64,000 bases of DNA from Litorivivens sp041624475 (GTDB taxonomy: Bacteria > Pseudomonadota > Gammaproteobacteria > Pseudomonadales > Spongiibacteraceae), in assembly GCF_041624475.1 (NCBI RefSeq), contig NZ_JBFJUX010000010.1, forward strand, positions 61,646-125,645. Reading direction: 5' to 3'. This document shows positions 52,127 to 61,232 of the stretch, piece after piece. Position 1 is the first letter of the stretch. Each line of letters starts with the position of its first letter. The notes under the pieces are model-generated. The model was not told where the DNA came from, did no database searches, and worked only from the letters and a program-made list of their open reading frames with translations. The position numbers and the translations under genes were made by a program.

Positions 52127-52837
52127 CTAACACCACAACTGACCTATTGGCACTTCTGGCGCGTAGTGATGCGCCAGTTGTGCCTGTAGCAGCTCTGCGG
52201 TGGCCATCGCATCTATCGTAGCGTGGTGCAGCTGATAGGCCGGCAAGCCGTAGCGCTGCCGACAGTCCGGCAAGCGCAACGAGGGGAGCGCCTGATTCAG
52301 CAGCTTTGCCACTAACCCGCGATTTTTCCGCAGTCTGTCCTGCTCTATGGCCATCGTATCAATCACCGGGAACTGGATGCCTTCGCCGATCCGTTTCATA
52401 AGTGCCTGAAACAGAAATTCACGCTCAATGTGGCGGTAGTGCACCACGGCCACTTTGCCCGCCAGCGCGCTGAGTAAGTCATCGAGAATCCCGGTCAGAT
52501 CCGGGGCATCGAGAATGTCGGAGTGGGTGATTTGATGGATCACCACCGACTGCTCGGCTAGAGGCCGGGAGGGTTTTACAATCCAGTGCTCGGCCTGTGA
52601 GCAGCGAATGCGCTCAGTACTGAATGGCACCAGTCCAATGCTGACGATATCATCCCGTGCGCTGTCTAGGCCGGTGGTTTCAAAGTCGAGGGCGACCAGA
52701 GGTACATGCTCAATGGGTGTGTCGGCGCTAACCATACTTTGCTGGTAATAGGCCCGCAGGTGCTCATTGCGACAGCTCTGCTGCAGTTGCTTAAAGCGTC
52801 TGTCCCAATCAACAGGCATCCCTTTATCCAAAGCCAT
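52127..52837 (-). CDS. DnaQ-like 3'-5' exonuclease (DEDDh)
   Basis: This encodes 236 residues. The exonuclease domain has Exo I VALDFETTGLD (Asp50, Glu52), Exo II near VVHYRHIEREFL and Exo III HHATIDAMATAELL with the DEDDh His and Asp. The N-terminal 40 residues are extra. It starts 7 nt after the stop of the cNMP/CBS/DUF294 gene, a pair conserved in many gammaproteobacteria near solute transporters, so it probably has a regulatory rather than replication role. Confidence 0.92.
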   Translation of the reverse strand: MALDKGMPVDWDRRFKQLQQSCRNEHLRAYYQQSMVSADTPIEHVPLVALDFETTGLDSARDDIVSIGLVPFSTERIRCSQAEHWIVKPSRPLAEQSVVIHQITHSDILDAPDLTGILDDLLSALAGKVAVVHYRHIEREFLFQALMKRIGEGIQFPVIDTMAIEQDRLRKNRGLVAKLLNQALPSLRLPDCRQRYGLPAYQLHHATIDAMATAELLQAQLAHHYAPEVPIGQLWC

Positions 52838-52844
52838 AGCCAGG

Positions 52845-54737
52845 CTATACCCGCACGTTGGCTTTGTAGCGGAACTTCAGGAAATTCTGTGCATTGTGGA
52901 GAACCCTGAAGGCCTCTTTGAGATTGCGCCGTTCAAAACTGGAGAGCATATCGGGCTGGACATTGTTGTCGGGTTCTTCGCCGGCCTGAATCGCCAGTGC
53001 CTGGTGCCGCGCTCTGACAATGGAGAGGTATTCCAGTGCGTCACTCAGGTCCTGAGCTTTGCCTGAGGGCAGCAGTCCCGCCTGCTTGATATCCTCGATG
53101 CGCTCAAAGGAATTCTGCGCCTTGGAGCCGACCGCCAAGGCATGCACTCGAATGGCGTCGGTCAGGGGGGCGGTGCCGCGCCGCTTCAGGTTGATTGAGT
53201 TTCTGTGTTTGCCGTCCTGCTCCAGTACAAACTCCTTGAAAAAGCCCAGTGGTGGCGTGCGATTAAGTGCATTGCGCGCCATGCTGGCGAGAAATGCGCG
53301 GTGTTTGGGTGCCTTGTCAGCGACAAACTGACGCAGCTCCTCCGCCAGCTTTTCCTCGCCCCAGACACTGTCAAGGTCGAAGAAAATACAGCTGTTCAGC
53401 AGGGCCTTGGGCTGGGGTTTTTCAATCCAGTCGCTGAACTGTTGCTTCCATTCATTCAGGCTTACACGGTAGGCGGGGTTGGTCGCCATGATGTTGCCGC
53501 TGCAGTAAGGGTAGCCGCATTCGGCCAGGCCATCACTGACAAAGCGGGCGAGCTCTTCAAAGTAATGGCCGTGCCGATCCTCCTGGAAATCGTTGTGCAG
53601 GATGATGGCATTGTCCTGGTCGGTCACGATCAGCTGCTCGTTGCGCGCCATGGAACCCAGTGCCAGAAAACTGTAGGGCACGGGTGGCGGCCCCAGTTTC
53701 TCTTCCGCCAGCTCCAGCAGCCGCTGTTTGAAGCTGCGTCCGATCACCGACATGGCGCTGCCAATCATATGGGAGTTGGCGTCTTCATTTGCCATGCGCA
53801 CAAAGACCGCAGGTAACTGTTGTGCGTAATACTTCAGCCCGTCAACGCTCTGCTGCGCAAAAATGCCGCGGGCCAGCAGTATGCTGCTTTGCGATTCATG
53901 CCGAAGAATGTCTGACAGGGAGATTACGCCGATGCAGCGACGTCGATGCATGATCGGCAGGTGATGCACATTAAAGCGCAGCATCGACAGCATGGCTTCA
54001 AATACATAGGCGTTGTCGTCCAGCGTGAGCAGATCTTCAGTCATGACCTCACTGACGGCGGTCTCGTAACTGATTCCCTGTGCCATAACCCGCGAGCGCA
54101 TGTCCCGGTCGGTAACAATGCCTACAACATGAGGGCTATCGTCGCTGGTGGCGACGGGCGGTGTCGAGCCCGTAACCAGTAGTAGGGACACACCCTGTTC
54201 GGTCATTTGCCGTGCGGCGTCGCGGATCGAAGTGTCGGAAGCGCAGGTGACCAGTTCTCGGGTAATCAGCTCTTTGACTTTTACTGTGGTCAGATCATTA
54301 CTTTCTGCTTGCGCCGAAATCGCGTTGCGCAGCAGTGCATCATCTTCCGCCTCAAAATAATCGGCAAAGGTATCGAAGCGATCACAGAGATCGTTGAACA
54401 GGGTGACCGGAATGCAATACAGCAGCGTGTCTTCCAGGGCCTTCACGGGAAAGCGCACCCGACGGTTCATCATCAGGCCCAGCTGTCCGAAAATACCCCC
54501 TTCACCCAAGCGGTTATAGAGCTCGCCCGTGCGGCGGAACGTTTCAACGACACCGCTGCGAACCACGTAGAGGTCCTGAATGGGCTCGCGGAATTGCAAA
54601 ATATCCCGGCCCGCACGGTAATAGCTGATTTCAACCTGCTGGGCAATTTCATGCAGGGCAGTTTCAGGTAATTCATTGAATGGCGGATGTTGCGCCAGGA
54701 AGCCTGCAATTTCGAGTTGTTCTGCGTGCACCGTCAC
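52845..54737 (-). CDS. cNMP-binding/CBS/DUF294 nucleotidyltransferase-like signalling protein
   Basis: This encodes 630 residues. A cyclic-nucleotide-binding fold is at about 20-130 (LYVVRSGVVETFR). A CBS pair (about 155-290) includes VVGIVTDRDMRS and IGVISLSDILRHE. The DUF294 nucleotidyltransferase-like domain has FLALGSMARNEQLIVTDQDNA near 355-380, keeping GS...D-x-D. The C-terminal partner domain reaches about 620. The domain set is that of regulators paired with acetate or solute transporters in Pseudomonas and Vibrio. It forms an operon with the exonuclease and converges on the BCCT gene. The nucleotide it transfers or binds is unknown. Confidence 0.92.
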   Translation of the reverse strand: MTVHAEQLEIAGFLAQHPPFNELPETALHEIAQQVEISYYRAGRDILQFREPIQDLYVVRSGVVETFRRTGELYNRLGEGGIFGQLGLMMNRRVRFPVKALEDTLLYCIPVTLFNDLCDRFDTFADYFEAEDDALLRNAISAQAESNDLTTVKVKELITRELVTCASDTSIRDAARQMTEQGVSLLLVTGSTPPVATSDDSPHVVGIVTDRDMRSRVMAQGISYETAVSEVMTEDLLTLDDNAYVFEAMLSMLRFNVHHLPIMHRRRCIGVISLSDILRHESQSSILLARGIFAQQSVDGLKYYAQQLPAVFVRMANEDANSHMIGSAMSVIGRSFKQRLLELAEEKLGPPPVPYSFLALGSMARNEQLIVTDQDNAIILHNDFQEDRHGHYFEELARFVSDGLAECGYPYCSGNIMATNPAYRVSLNEWKQQFSDWIEKPQPKALLNSCIFFDLDSVWGEEKLAEELRQFVADKAPKHRAFLASMARNALNRTPPLGFFKEFVLEQDGKHRNSINLKRRGTAPLTDAIRVHALAVGSKAQNSFERIEDIKQAGLLPSGKAQDLSDALEYLSIVRARHQALAIQAGEEPDNNVQPDMLSSFERRNLKEAFRVLHNAQNFLKFRYKANVRV

Positions 54738-55075
54738 CCCTTATCCCCGCGGCCCAGGGCATTACCGCCATCGGCTCGAGTTTCTTTGACTGCAGTGGCT
54801 TGAAGCATAGCCAGTTTGACCGCAAATCAACACCGCTGCCAACCCTGTACGCCAGGATCGCCGAGGATTCGGGGCTTTCCGGCAGTGCGCTCGTCAGGCC
54901 GCGCATCATCTTGCCGACCGTGGAAATTACGTATATGGCTGCCTGTGTTTCCGGAGCACAATCATTGCACAAATAAGCCTTGGTGAGTCCTAGTGAGAGG
55001 CAGGGAGCACTGAGTCGTATATGAGCAAAGCGCCTCTGCAGTATCAATCGCGCGGCAGAGAGAGGAGAAAAGCCA
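54738..55075. other. Divergent intergenic region
   Basis: The 338 nt between the DUF294 gene and the HTH gene hold promoters for both directions; no gene or structure is supported. AGGAGA at about 55062 is the ribosome site of the HTH gene. Confidence 0.4.
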
Positions 55076-55465
55076 ATGAGCAATGTAACAACGGCGCTGA
55101 CCACCCTGTCACAACGTGTGAGATACGCCCAGAAGCGGCAACTTATTTCTACCCGCGATCTGGCAAGCTCGGTTCGGCAAGACCCCGAAAAGCTGGCAGC
55201 CTGGCTGGAAACCACCGATATGAGTGGAACCGTATTTCTGGCCCAGCTGGCGGATGTGCTGTCGGTCAACCTGTCGTGGCTGGTGACTGGGCTGGGGTCC
55301 GCAGAGCGGCTGGAAGAAGAGTTGGACAGCTCCGATATCGAGCTGTTGTCGGTCGTCCGCAATCTGTCGCCCATGTCACGTGCTGCCCTGCTGAACACCG
55401 CAGAGCGTATGCTGGACACGGAGCAGACCTATCTGGCGCAGGAACGGTCTTCACAGCGATCCTGA
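55076..55465 (+). CDS. Small XRE-type helix-turn-helix protein
   Basis: This encodes 129 residues. The N-terminal 75 residues form a helix-turn-helix similar to phage CI/XRE repressors (LSQRVRYAQKRQLISTRDLASSV, AAWLETTDMSGTVFLAQLADVLSVNLSWLVTG, in parts), followed by a helical tail (VVRNLSPMSRAALLNTAERML). The tail could mediate dimers. An AGGAGA site lies before the ATG. No phage gene is near. It stands beside the DUF294 regulator; its targets are unknown. Confidence 0.8.
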   Translation: MSNVTTALTTLSQRVRYAQKRQLISTRDLASSVRQDPEKLAAWLETTDMSGTVFLAQLADVLSVNLSWLVTGLGSAERLEEELDSSDIELLSVVRNLSPMSRAALLNTAERMLDTEQTYLAQERSSQRS

Positions 55466-55470
55466 GTGTT

Positions 55471-56340
55471 TTAAGTAAAGCGATGGATCACGTCCTTGGC
55501 AAAGCGCTCCATCAGTCGTTTTTTGTCATCCAGGCTGGAGCCTTTTCCCAGCGCGTAGTCAAAGGGCATATTGAGGCCTGACGTCATACCGCTGTCCTGC
55601 AGCGACTGAAAGACCGATAACTCCGGTTTAACCGTCAGACCCACCAGTGTTTCAAAGGGCAGCTGTTCCCGCCCGGCCTGCTTGCGCAACTCCTTTATTT
55701 CCCTCATCAGCCCCGGCACTTCGTCGGGGTGATTGCCTGTGCCTATCCAGCCACTGCCGTACCTGGCCGCTCTTTTAAGCGCGAGCTTGTTGGCGCCGCC
55801 TATGTAAATAGGAATATCGTTTTCTGGGGCGGGCGCGAGCCGGATTGGCGGAAAGTCGATGTACTGACCGTGGTATTCAACAAGCTCGGGCTTCCAGAGG
55901 ATTTGCAGCGCTTCCAGGCACTCGTCGAGGCGCTTGCCACGGGTTTTGAATTCCACGCCGTAGATATCAAATTCCTCGCGCATCCAGCCGGCACCAGCGC
56001 CCAGCGCGAAGCGACCCTTGCTGAGAATATCCAGCGTGGCGCAGGCCTTGGCCACTTCGATGGGGTTGCGCAGCGGCAGCACGTAGACGCCGCAGGTAAA
56101 GTGCAGCCGACTTGTGGCGGCGGCCAGTGCGCCGAACAGCGCCCATTGATCCGGGTATTCCGACTCTTCGGTTTGTGGCGGATAGCCGCTGTCGGAATAG
56201 GGGTAGCCGGCCTCCATCGTGCCGGGGTAGAGGGCGTGATCGCCGCTCATTACACCGTGAAAACCGACCTCTTCCGCGAAGCGGGCGATTTCAATCAGCT
56301 GGTCCGTTTCGGCCCAGGTAATCGGTTGCCAGAATTTCAT
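55471..56340 (-). CDS. LLM-class flavin-dependent oxidoreductase (TIGR03619-like, F420 type)
   Basis: This encodes 289 residues with the luciferase-like TIM barrel: FAEEVGFHGVMSGDHALYPG, LHFTCGVYVLPLRNPIEVAKACATLDILSKGRFALGAGAGWMREEF (in parts), and PPIRLAPAPENDIPIYIGG. The family includes F420- or FMNH2-dependent monooxygenases and oxidoreductases; cofactor cannot be told by eye. It is the last gene of a five-gene operon with an alcohol dehydrogenase, an alkylsulfatase-like protein, a sulfotransferase and a VOC protein. Confidence 0.87.
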   Translation of the reverse strand: MKFWQPITWAETDQLIEIARFAEEVGFHGVMSGDHALYPGTMEAGYPYSDSGYPPQTEESEYPDQWALFGALAAATSRLHFTCGVYVLPLRNPIEVAKACATLDILSKGRFALGAGAGWMREEFDIYGVEFKTRGKRLDECLEALQILWKPELVEYHGQYIDFPPIRLAPAPENDIPIYIGGANKLALKRAARYGSGWIGTGNHPDEVPGLMREIKELRKQAGREQLPFETLVGLTVKPELSVFQSLQDSGMTSGLNMPFDYALGKGSSLDDKKRLMERFAKDVIHRFT

Positions 56341-56350
56341 GCGCTTGCCT

Positions 56351-57364
56351 CTAGTGTTGACAGTTTACGAGCACCTTGGCGGTTTGGTCGGTTTGCCGCG
56401 CCTGTACAAGGGCGTCGTTGAATCGGGACAGGGGGAACTGGTGGCTGACCAGAGGGGCGACGTCGACCTGACCGCTGCCGAGCATCGTCAGCACCTCGTC
56501 AAACTCGTTGTCGTAGGCCATCGAACCGGTGATCACCAGCTCGCGCATCAGCAGGTTTACCAGATCCATTGGTACCGGTTCTTTATGCAGGCCGAGCACC
56601 ACAACGCGGGCGCCGGTTTTGCCGAGGCTCACGATCTGCTCGAAGGCCGATCGCGCGCCGGTGGTTTCCAGGTAGAGGTCGGTGGCGGGCATGGGCATGC
56701 CCATGAGTTCCGCACTGCCGTGCTGCTCGGTCAACACGTCGGCAAGTTCGCCGGAGGCCGCGTTTACTGTTGTGGCGCCCAGTTGCCGCGCGATACTGAG
56801 CCGGAAGTCGGACAGGTCGGTTACCACAATGTTAGCGACACCGAGATAGCGCAGTGCGACCACGGCACTGAGCCCGATCGGCCCGGCGCCAAACACAAGG
56901 GCTTTGTCGCCGGCTCTGGCCTGGCCTTTATGGCAACCATGCAGGGCGACGGACAAGGGTTCCACCAGTGCCGCCTGCTCGTCGGAAATGCTGTCAGGCA
57001 CTTTCAGCAAGGCTTTGTGGTCGGTGGCGACGCCACGCACTTTCAGGTAAGGGGCAAAGCCGCCTTCGGGGCCGCCGTTGCCAATGGCATTGCTATTGGC
57101 CATCGGGTTGACCACAACCCGATCGCCGGGGCGGAGATCGTTGACGTGCTTGCCGACGTTTTCAACGGTTCCCACCAGTTCGTGCCCAAGCGGCATCGGA
57201 CTGAGGGTGCCGAGCCCGCCCATGGCGATATAGCCAATGTCGGAGCCGCATATGCCGCACAGGGAGACTTTTATGATCGCGTCATCATTATCGGCCGTGG
57301 GCGTAGGTACCTGATCGAGTCGTACATCGTCAGGGCCGTGAACCGTTACCAGAGGCATAGACAT
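56351..57364 (-). CDS. Zinc-type alcohol dehydrogenase (MDR family)
   Basis: This encodes 337 residues. The catalytic zinc site is present (CGICGSD near 36-42, GHELVG near 59-64) and the nucleotide site is VFGAGPIGLSAVVALR. The four-cysteine structural zinc loop of classical enzymes is absent; the region instead has VNPMANSNAIGNGG. Such one-zinc enzymes act as polyol or secondary-alcohol dehydrogenases. It starts 13 nt after the metallo-hydrolase gene and is 10 nt from the LLM gene, clearly in operon. Confidence 0.9.
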   Translation of the reverse strand: MSMPLVTVHGPDDVRLDQVPTPTADNDDAIIKVSLCGICGSDIGYIAMGGLGTLSPMPLGHELVGTVENVGKHVNDLRPGDRVVVNPMANSNAIGNGGPEGGFAPYLKVRGVATDHKALLKVPDSISDEQAALVEPLSVALHGCHKGQARAGDKALVFGAGPIGLSAVVALRYLGVANIVVTDLSDFRLSIARQLGATTVNAASGELADVLTEQHGSAELMGMPMPATDLYLETTGARSAFEQIVSLGKTGARVVVLGLHKEPVPMDLVNLLMRELVITGSMAYDNEFDEVLTMLGSGQVDVAPLVSHQFPLSRFNDALVQARQTDQTAKVLVNCQH

Positions 57365-57377
57365 AATCAGATTCCCG

Positions 57378-58643
57378 TCAGGTGATTTCGTTGATCTGCG
57401 ATTGAATCGTGTTTATCTGGTGATTCAGCCAGGATCGCAGCCAGAAATTATCGGTCTGGTCGAGCAAGTCTCTGTGAATGGCCCGAGATAGGCCGAGCGC
57501 TTCGCAATGTTCGGGCTCAGCATTGAGCACCATATCGACAAGGTGCAAGGCCTCCTCGAGTTTGCGCGCCTTCTGTTTGCTTCGTGCGTGATCCAACAGG
57601 GCGTCAACGCCGGCCAGTGCCACCACATCGGCATGCACCTGACTGGCCGGCACTGAGTACAGTTCGGTGGTGGACTGGTGGTGAAACCAGCCGCCATAAT
57701 TCTCCCAGATAGCGCGCACGCTCCAGCTGACCTTGCCGTAGCCTTCGCCCACTTCCAGCTCGGGCGGCAGTGCTATTTCGCTCATCAATTCGTGAACAGT
57801 TTTACCGGCGTTCATGCCCTTCACGGTTTCATCGTGAACATAGAGGATGGCGCCGTGCAGGGCGTTGAGTTCGTCTTGAATAAGCTCGCGCCCGACCACC
57901 GGGCCGTGGTGACCGTAGAGAATCATGTCGGGTTCAAGTCTGCGTACTGTGTCGACGGCGTTCGCGACTACCAGCGCATCGCGGTAGCGATCACCGCGAA
58001 TGGTCACCAGATTGGGAAAGTGTCCGAAGGGGCAGCCGAACAGGTTACCGGTAAAGCAGATGCGATGTTCGGGCAGCCAGACAATAACCGAGTCGTTGGT
58101 CTCCGCGCCGGGCACTGCGATGACTTCCAGTTGCAGGTCGCCGATCTCCAGTTGCAGTTTATCCTCAACCAGAGTGTCTGGTGTGGGAGCGTCCTGCGGT
58201 GGCATGTCGGTGTAATTGTGCTGCTGATAGTGGGTAAAGGCCGCGCTGAATTTTTCCGTAAAGGCAAAGGCCGAGCGCTGGCCGCGAAATGGCCCCAGTC
58301 GCGAATCGTAGGCCTGATGCTCTGGATTGTTGGCGCCGGCAATGACCGTGAGGCCGGGATTTTTTTCTCGAAAGTAAGCCACCCCGCCAACATGATCCAC
58401 ATGACCCTGGGTCAGTATCAGGGAGTGCAATCTTTGTTCGGACAGTACATTCAGGTTGGCGTCAATTACCGGCGCTTCCATGCCCATGCCGGCATTCAGT
58501 TGAATGCTGCCTTCGCTGGTTTCAATGCGATACACATTGGAGAAGGCTTCGCTGAGGGTGATGAAATCGTTGATTCGCTGACCGCTGTCGAAGCGGGCGG
58601 GGTTGGGCTCCACCGGACGGCTTTTATAGATCGGGGTTCGCAT
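57378..58643 (-). CDS. Alkylsulfatase-like metallo-beta-lactamase protein with altered metal site
   Basis: This encodes 421 residues. It has the MBL fold and aligns by eye with alkyl sulfatases (SdsA type) across LTQGHVDHVGG, VPGAETNDSVIVWLPE, TIRGDRYRDAL and ILYGHHGPVVG, and the dimerisation segment WSVRAIWENYGGWF. The canonical H-x-H-x-D-H has become Gln79-Gly-His81-Val-Asp83-His84, and the later Glu ligand of the first zinc appears as Asn200. The C-terminal SCP2 domain of full sulfatases is also missing. It sits beside a sulfotransferase, so sulfated or ester substrates are possible; with one metal site damaged, activity may have changed. Confidence 0.8.
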   Translation of the reverse strand: MRTPIYKSRPVEPNPARFDSGQRINDFITLSEAFSNVYRIETSEGSIQLNAGMGMEAPVIDANLNVLSEQRLHSLILTQGHVDHVGGVAYFREKNPGLTVIAGANNPEHQAYDSRLGPFRGQRSAFAFTEKFSAAFTHYQQHNYTDMPPQDAPTPDTLVEDKLQLEIGDLQLEVIAVPGAETNDSVIVWLPEHRICFTGNLFGCPFGHFPNLVTIRGDRYRDALVVANAVDTVRRLEPDMILYGHHGPVVGRELIQDELNALHGAILYVHDETVKGMNAGKTVHELMSEIALPPELEVGEGYGKVSWSVRAIWENYGGWFHHQSTTELYSVPASQVHADVVALAGVDALLDHARSKQKARKLEEALHLVDMVLNAEPEHCEALGLSRAIHRDLLDQTDNFWLRSWLNHQINTIQSQINEIT

Positions 58644-58658
58644 GAGGGGGCTCGCTGC

Positions 58659-59930
58659 TCAGCTTTTTACTTCCGGTCGAACCGGAAAATGCTTGAAATA
58701 GAAATCGAACTGCTCGCGCAGTACCTCGGGGTCGATGCCAAAGTCACCTTTTAGATCGTAGACAACCTGCCCGTGTTTACCCCGGGGGTTGGCGGCCATA
58801 AAGGCTTGCAGTTCGGCGCGGGCGGCGTCGGTCAGTGCAAGTCCCGCCTTGGCGTAAATCTTTTCAACCATGCCAATATCATCGGCCATAAAAATATGAA
58901 AAGGCACGTCGATACTCTGGCTTTCCGGCAGGCAGTCCCGGTCGCGAACACAGGCCCGCAGCAAATGGTCGATGCGAGCGATCCAGTAGTCGGCCAGTTC
59001 CGGTAGATCAATGCGGGTGCGCGACATGCGCTGGCCGTAGGCAAGCATGGTGATAGCGGATTGAATAACCGCGACTGGGTCGCGGTGGGTAACCGCCACC
59101 GTCGCGTCCGGAAAAACGCTGTGCAATACCGGAAGTTGTTCCAGGTGCTGTGGGCATTTGAGCACCCAGCGGGTGTTGTGCCCGGTACTGTCGCCATCCT
59201 GCCATGTGAGAATTTTCAGTACCGTTTTCATGTACTCGTAGTGGGGCGTCTGGTCGGTGGCGTAGTAGTGGTCGCGCCAGCGCTCACTGTGGCAAAGCCA
59301 TTCAAAATTGTAGGACGCAAAGTCCGGCCCCATCAGTTCCAGTTCTTCGTGAATATGATCCGGCTCCATCGGGTGCATGGCGGCTAGGTGAGGCACGGTT
59401 TGCTGCATGGCGGCCCATTCGTCGGCGCAGCGTTGGTAGCGCGGGTCGGTGCCATCGGGCAGGGGCTTCTCGCCGGGGGTGGGTAAGGGTTCATAGGATT
59501 CCCACAGTGGCAGGGAGCGCAGGCGTGAGTCGGCGGCCATCAAGTTGAGCAGGTGGGTTGTGCCGGAACGAGGCAGGCCGGCAACAATAATGGGCGCGAC
59601 GATCTCAATATCGTGGATTTCCGGGTGGCGAGTCAGTAGATCCTGTATCAGCAGGCGGTTTTTAGCGAACAAAAGCAATTTGTTGCGCAGGTTCATCTTC
59701 GCCAGTGAGTTGAGCGTGGGGTGTGCATCCCATTCGCTGCACAGAAGCTCCAGCCGCACTTTAAAATCGTCAGCACCGAAATCAGTCAACTTCAGCGTTT
59801 GTCGGGCTTCATCTAGAATGTCCTCGGTATCAAGGCTGACGGAGAGCGTTTTGCCGAACTCGAGTGCGGCTTGCTGCAATTCGCTGAGCTGAGGATTGGC
59901 CAAATCGTTCAGGCGGATGGCATCAGGCAT
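58659..59930 (-). CDS. Sulfotransferase-family protein
   Basis: This encodes 423 residues. The PAPS 5'-phosphosulfate loop AGLPRSGTTHLLNLM is at about 117-131, and the 3'-phosphate contact region is VTHRDPVAVIQSA; WESYEPLPTPGEKPLPD and LKCPQHLEQLPVL are blocks of the bacterial sulfotransferase family common in Mycobacterium and marine gammaproteobacteria (PF13469 type). It would transfer sulfate to a hydroxyl of a sterol or lipid-like acceptor, though many family members are unproven. It begins 2 nt after the VOC gene. Confidence 0.88.
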   Translation of the reverse strand: MPDAIRLNDLANPQLSELQQAALEFGKTLSVSLDTEDILDEARQTLKLTDFGADDFKVRLELLCSEWDAHPTLNSLAKMNLRNKLLLFAKNRLLIQDLLTRHPEIHDIEIVAPIIVAGLPRSGTTHLLNLMAADSRLRSLPLWESYEPLPTPGEKPLPDGTDPRYQRCADEWAAMQQTVPHLAAMHPMEPDHIHEELELMGPDFASYNFEWLCHSERWRDHYYATDQTPHYEYMKTVLKILTWQDGDSTGHNTRWVLKCPQHLEQLPVLHSVFPDATVAVTHRDPVAVIQSAITMLAYGQRMSRTRIDLPELADYWIARIDHLLRACVRDRDCLPESQSIDVPFHIFMADDIGMVEKIYAKAGLALTDAARAELQAFMAANPRGKHGQVVYDLKGDFGIDPEVLREQFDFYFKHFPVRPEVKS

Positions 59931-59932
59931 GG

Positions 59933-60385
59933 TTATTCCCCGGTGTTTTCAAAGAGTTCGATTATCAAGGGGTCGCCTTTCCGTTCGAGGTAGGCGGCGG
60001 CGAGATTGTCGGCAAAGCGTTTGATCCAGATGGCCTCGTAGCCAAGCTCTTCTGCGGCTTTGACTTTCTCATCCAGATCCTCGACACGAAAGCGCAGGTG
60101 ATGAATGCCTTCGCGCCCCTGATCGAGAAATTCCTTGTGCGGGGTGCCGCCGTCGAGCCATTCAATCAGTTCTATTTCAATATCACCGCTTTTGGCAAAG
60201 GCCAGACGCAGCGAGCTGTTTTCCTGGCGGCCCCGATACCGCCAGTCCATATCAGGGGCGTTCATCAGCGTAAACTCGCCGAACAGGGGTTGGTAACGGG
60301 CGATGGCTTCGTTGAGGTCGGCTACCACAAAGCCCACCTGATCGATGGGGCCGAGGTTAAGCGCGGTTTTTAAATCATCGTTCAT
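59933..60385 (-). CDS. VOC-fold protein (glyoxalase/methylmalonyl-CoA epimerase-like)
   Basis: This encodes 150 residues from the ATG at 60385, chosen over 60421 because it has GAGG at good distance and starts the fold directly. It has two beta-alpha-beta-beta-beta modules: IDQVGFVVADLNEAIARYQPLFGEF and GIHHLRFRVEDLDEKVKAAEELGYE (read in parts), ending LIIELFE. Metal ligands by position would be Gln/His near the first strand, His in GIHHL and Glu near the end. It is first in the operon with the sulfotransferase and divergent from the SDR gene. The reaction is not identified. Confidence 0.85.
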   Translation of the reverse strand: MNDDLKTALNLGPIDQVGFVVADLNEAIARYQPLFGEFTLMNAPDMDWRYRGRQENSSLRLAFAKSGDIEIELIEWLDGGTPHKEFLDQGREGIHHLRFRVEDLDEKVKAAEELGYEAIWIKRFADNLAAAYLERKGDPLIIELFENTGE

Positions 60386-60484
60386 GAGGGAGGCCTCAGT
60401 ATTCGGTGCGTATTGCCTCAAATGTAAGCTGTGCGTATTATTAATTCAACCATATTATAAATGATCAGTTTTTGGGAGAGCATC

Positions 60485-61231
60485 ATGTTCAGCGGAATAT
60501 CCTATGACTACGTCGGCGCGCAGGTTCTGGTAACCGGCGGTTCCAATGGTATTGGTCTGGCCTGCGCCCGGGCTTACCGCGAGGCAGGTGCCGAGGTTGT
60601 TATTACCGGTCGTCGCCCATCGGCCGGTGACTATGAGCATGACCTGTCGGGCTTTACCTATATTGAATTGGATGTAAGCGACCGGGCTGCGTTGCTGGCG
60701 CTGCCAGAAAAGCTGCAGCGACTGGATATTCTGGTGAACAACGCCGGTGGCACACAGGCGGATGAGTGGTCGCACGAGGGCTTTGATCACTCGCTCGACA
60801 TTAATCTGTCGAGCGCTTTTCACCTGAGCACTGCCTGTCGACCGCTGCTGGAAGCCAGTGAGTTTGCAGGGGGTGCCAGTATTATTGGTATCGCCTCCAT
60901 GACCTCCTACTTTGGCAGCGAATGGACGCCGGCCTACGGCCCGGCCAAGGCGGGCATTGTGCAGATGACCAAAACCTTCGGTCACTGCTGGGGCAAGTAC
61001 GGCATTCGCGCCAATGCGGTCGCCGCGGGTTTAACGCGCACCAACCTGGTCGCACCAGTGATTGATCATATGCCCGACATGATTGAGGAAACCTTCGCCC
61101 GGCAAGGTATCAAGCGTGTGGGCGAGGCAGAGGATATCGCGGCAGCGGTGTTGTTTTTGACTTCGCCGGCTGCGAGCTGGATTACTGGGCAAACCCTGCC
61201 GGTGGATGGTGGATTTACGGTAGGTATGTGA
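60485..61231 (+). CDS. Short-chain dehydrogenase/reductase
   Basis: This encodes 248 residues from the ATG at 60485 (GGGAGAG before it). It is a classical SDR: TGGSNGIG at 17-24, NNAGG, catalytic Ser in GIASMTS, YGPAK, and the end FLTSPAASWITGQTLPVDGGFTVG. The length is standard. It diverges from the VOC-LLM operon over 99 nt and is followed after 1 nt by a TetR regulator, a layout that suggests the regulator controls both directions. The substrate is probably the one handled by the divergent operon. Confidence 0.92.
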   Translation: MFSGISYDYVGAQVLVTGGSNGIGLACARAYREAGAEVVITGRRPSAGDYEHDLSGFTYIELDVSDRAALLALPEKLQRLDILVNNAGGTQADEWSHEGFDHSLDINLSSAFHLSTACRPLLEASEFAGGASIIGIASMTSYFGSEWTPAYGPAKAGIVQMTKTFGHCWGKYGIRANAVAAGLTRTNLVAPVIDHMPDMIEETFARQGIKRVGEAEDIAAAVLFLTSPAASWITGQTLPVDGGFTVGM

Positions 61232-61232
61232 C

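Noticed and set aside
54680..54976. 98-codon plus-strand frame in the gap before the HTH gene
   Set aside because: It begins inside the DUF294 gene on the other strand, with no ribosome site or family features.
56339..57385. 348-codon plus-strand frame opposite the alcohol dehydrogenase
   Set aside because: It is the antisense of a clear MDR enzyme with catalytic zinc motif; the translation is His/Gly/Val-rich shadow text.
57678..58754. 358-codon plus-strand frame opposite the alkylsulfatase-like gene
   Set aside because: It is antisense to a well-supported gene in a five-gene operon and resembles no family.
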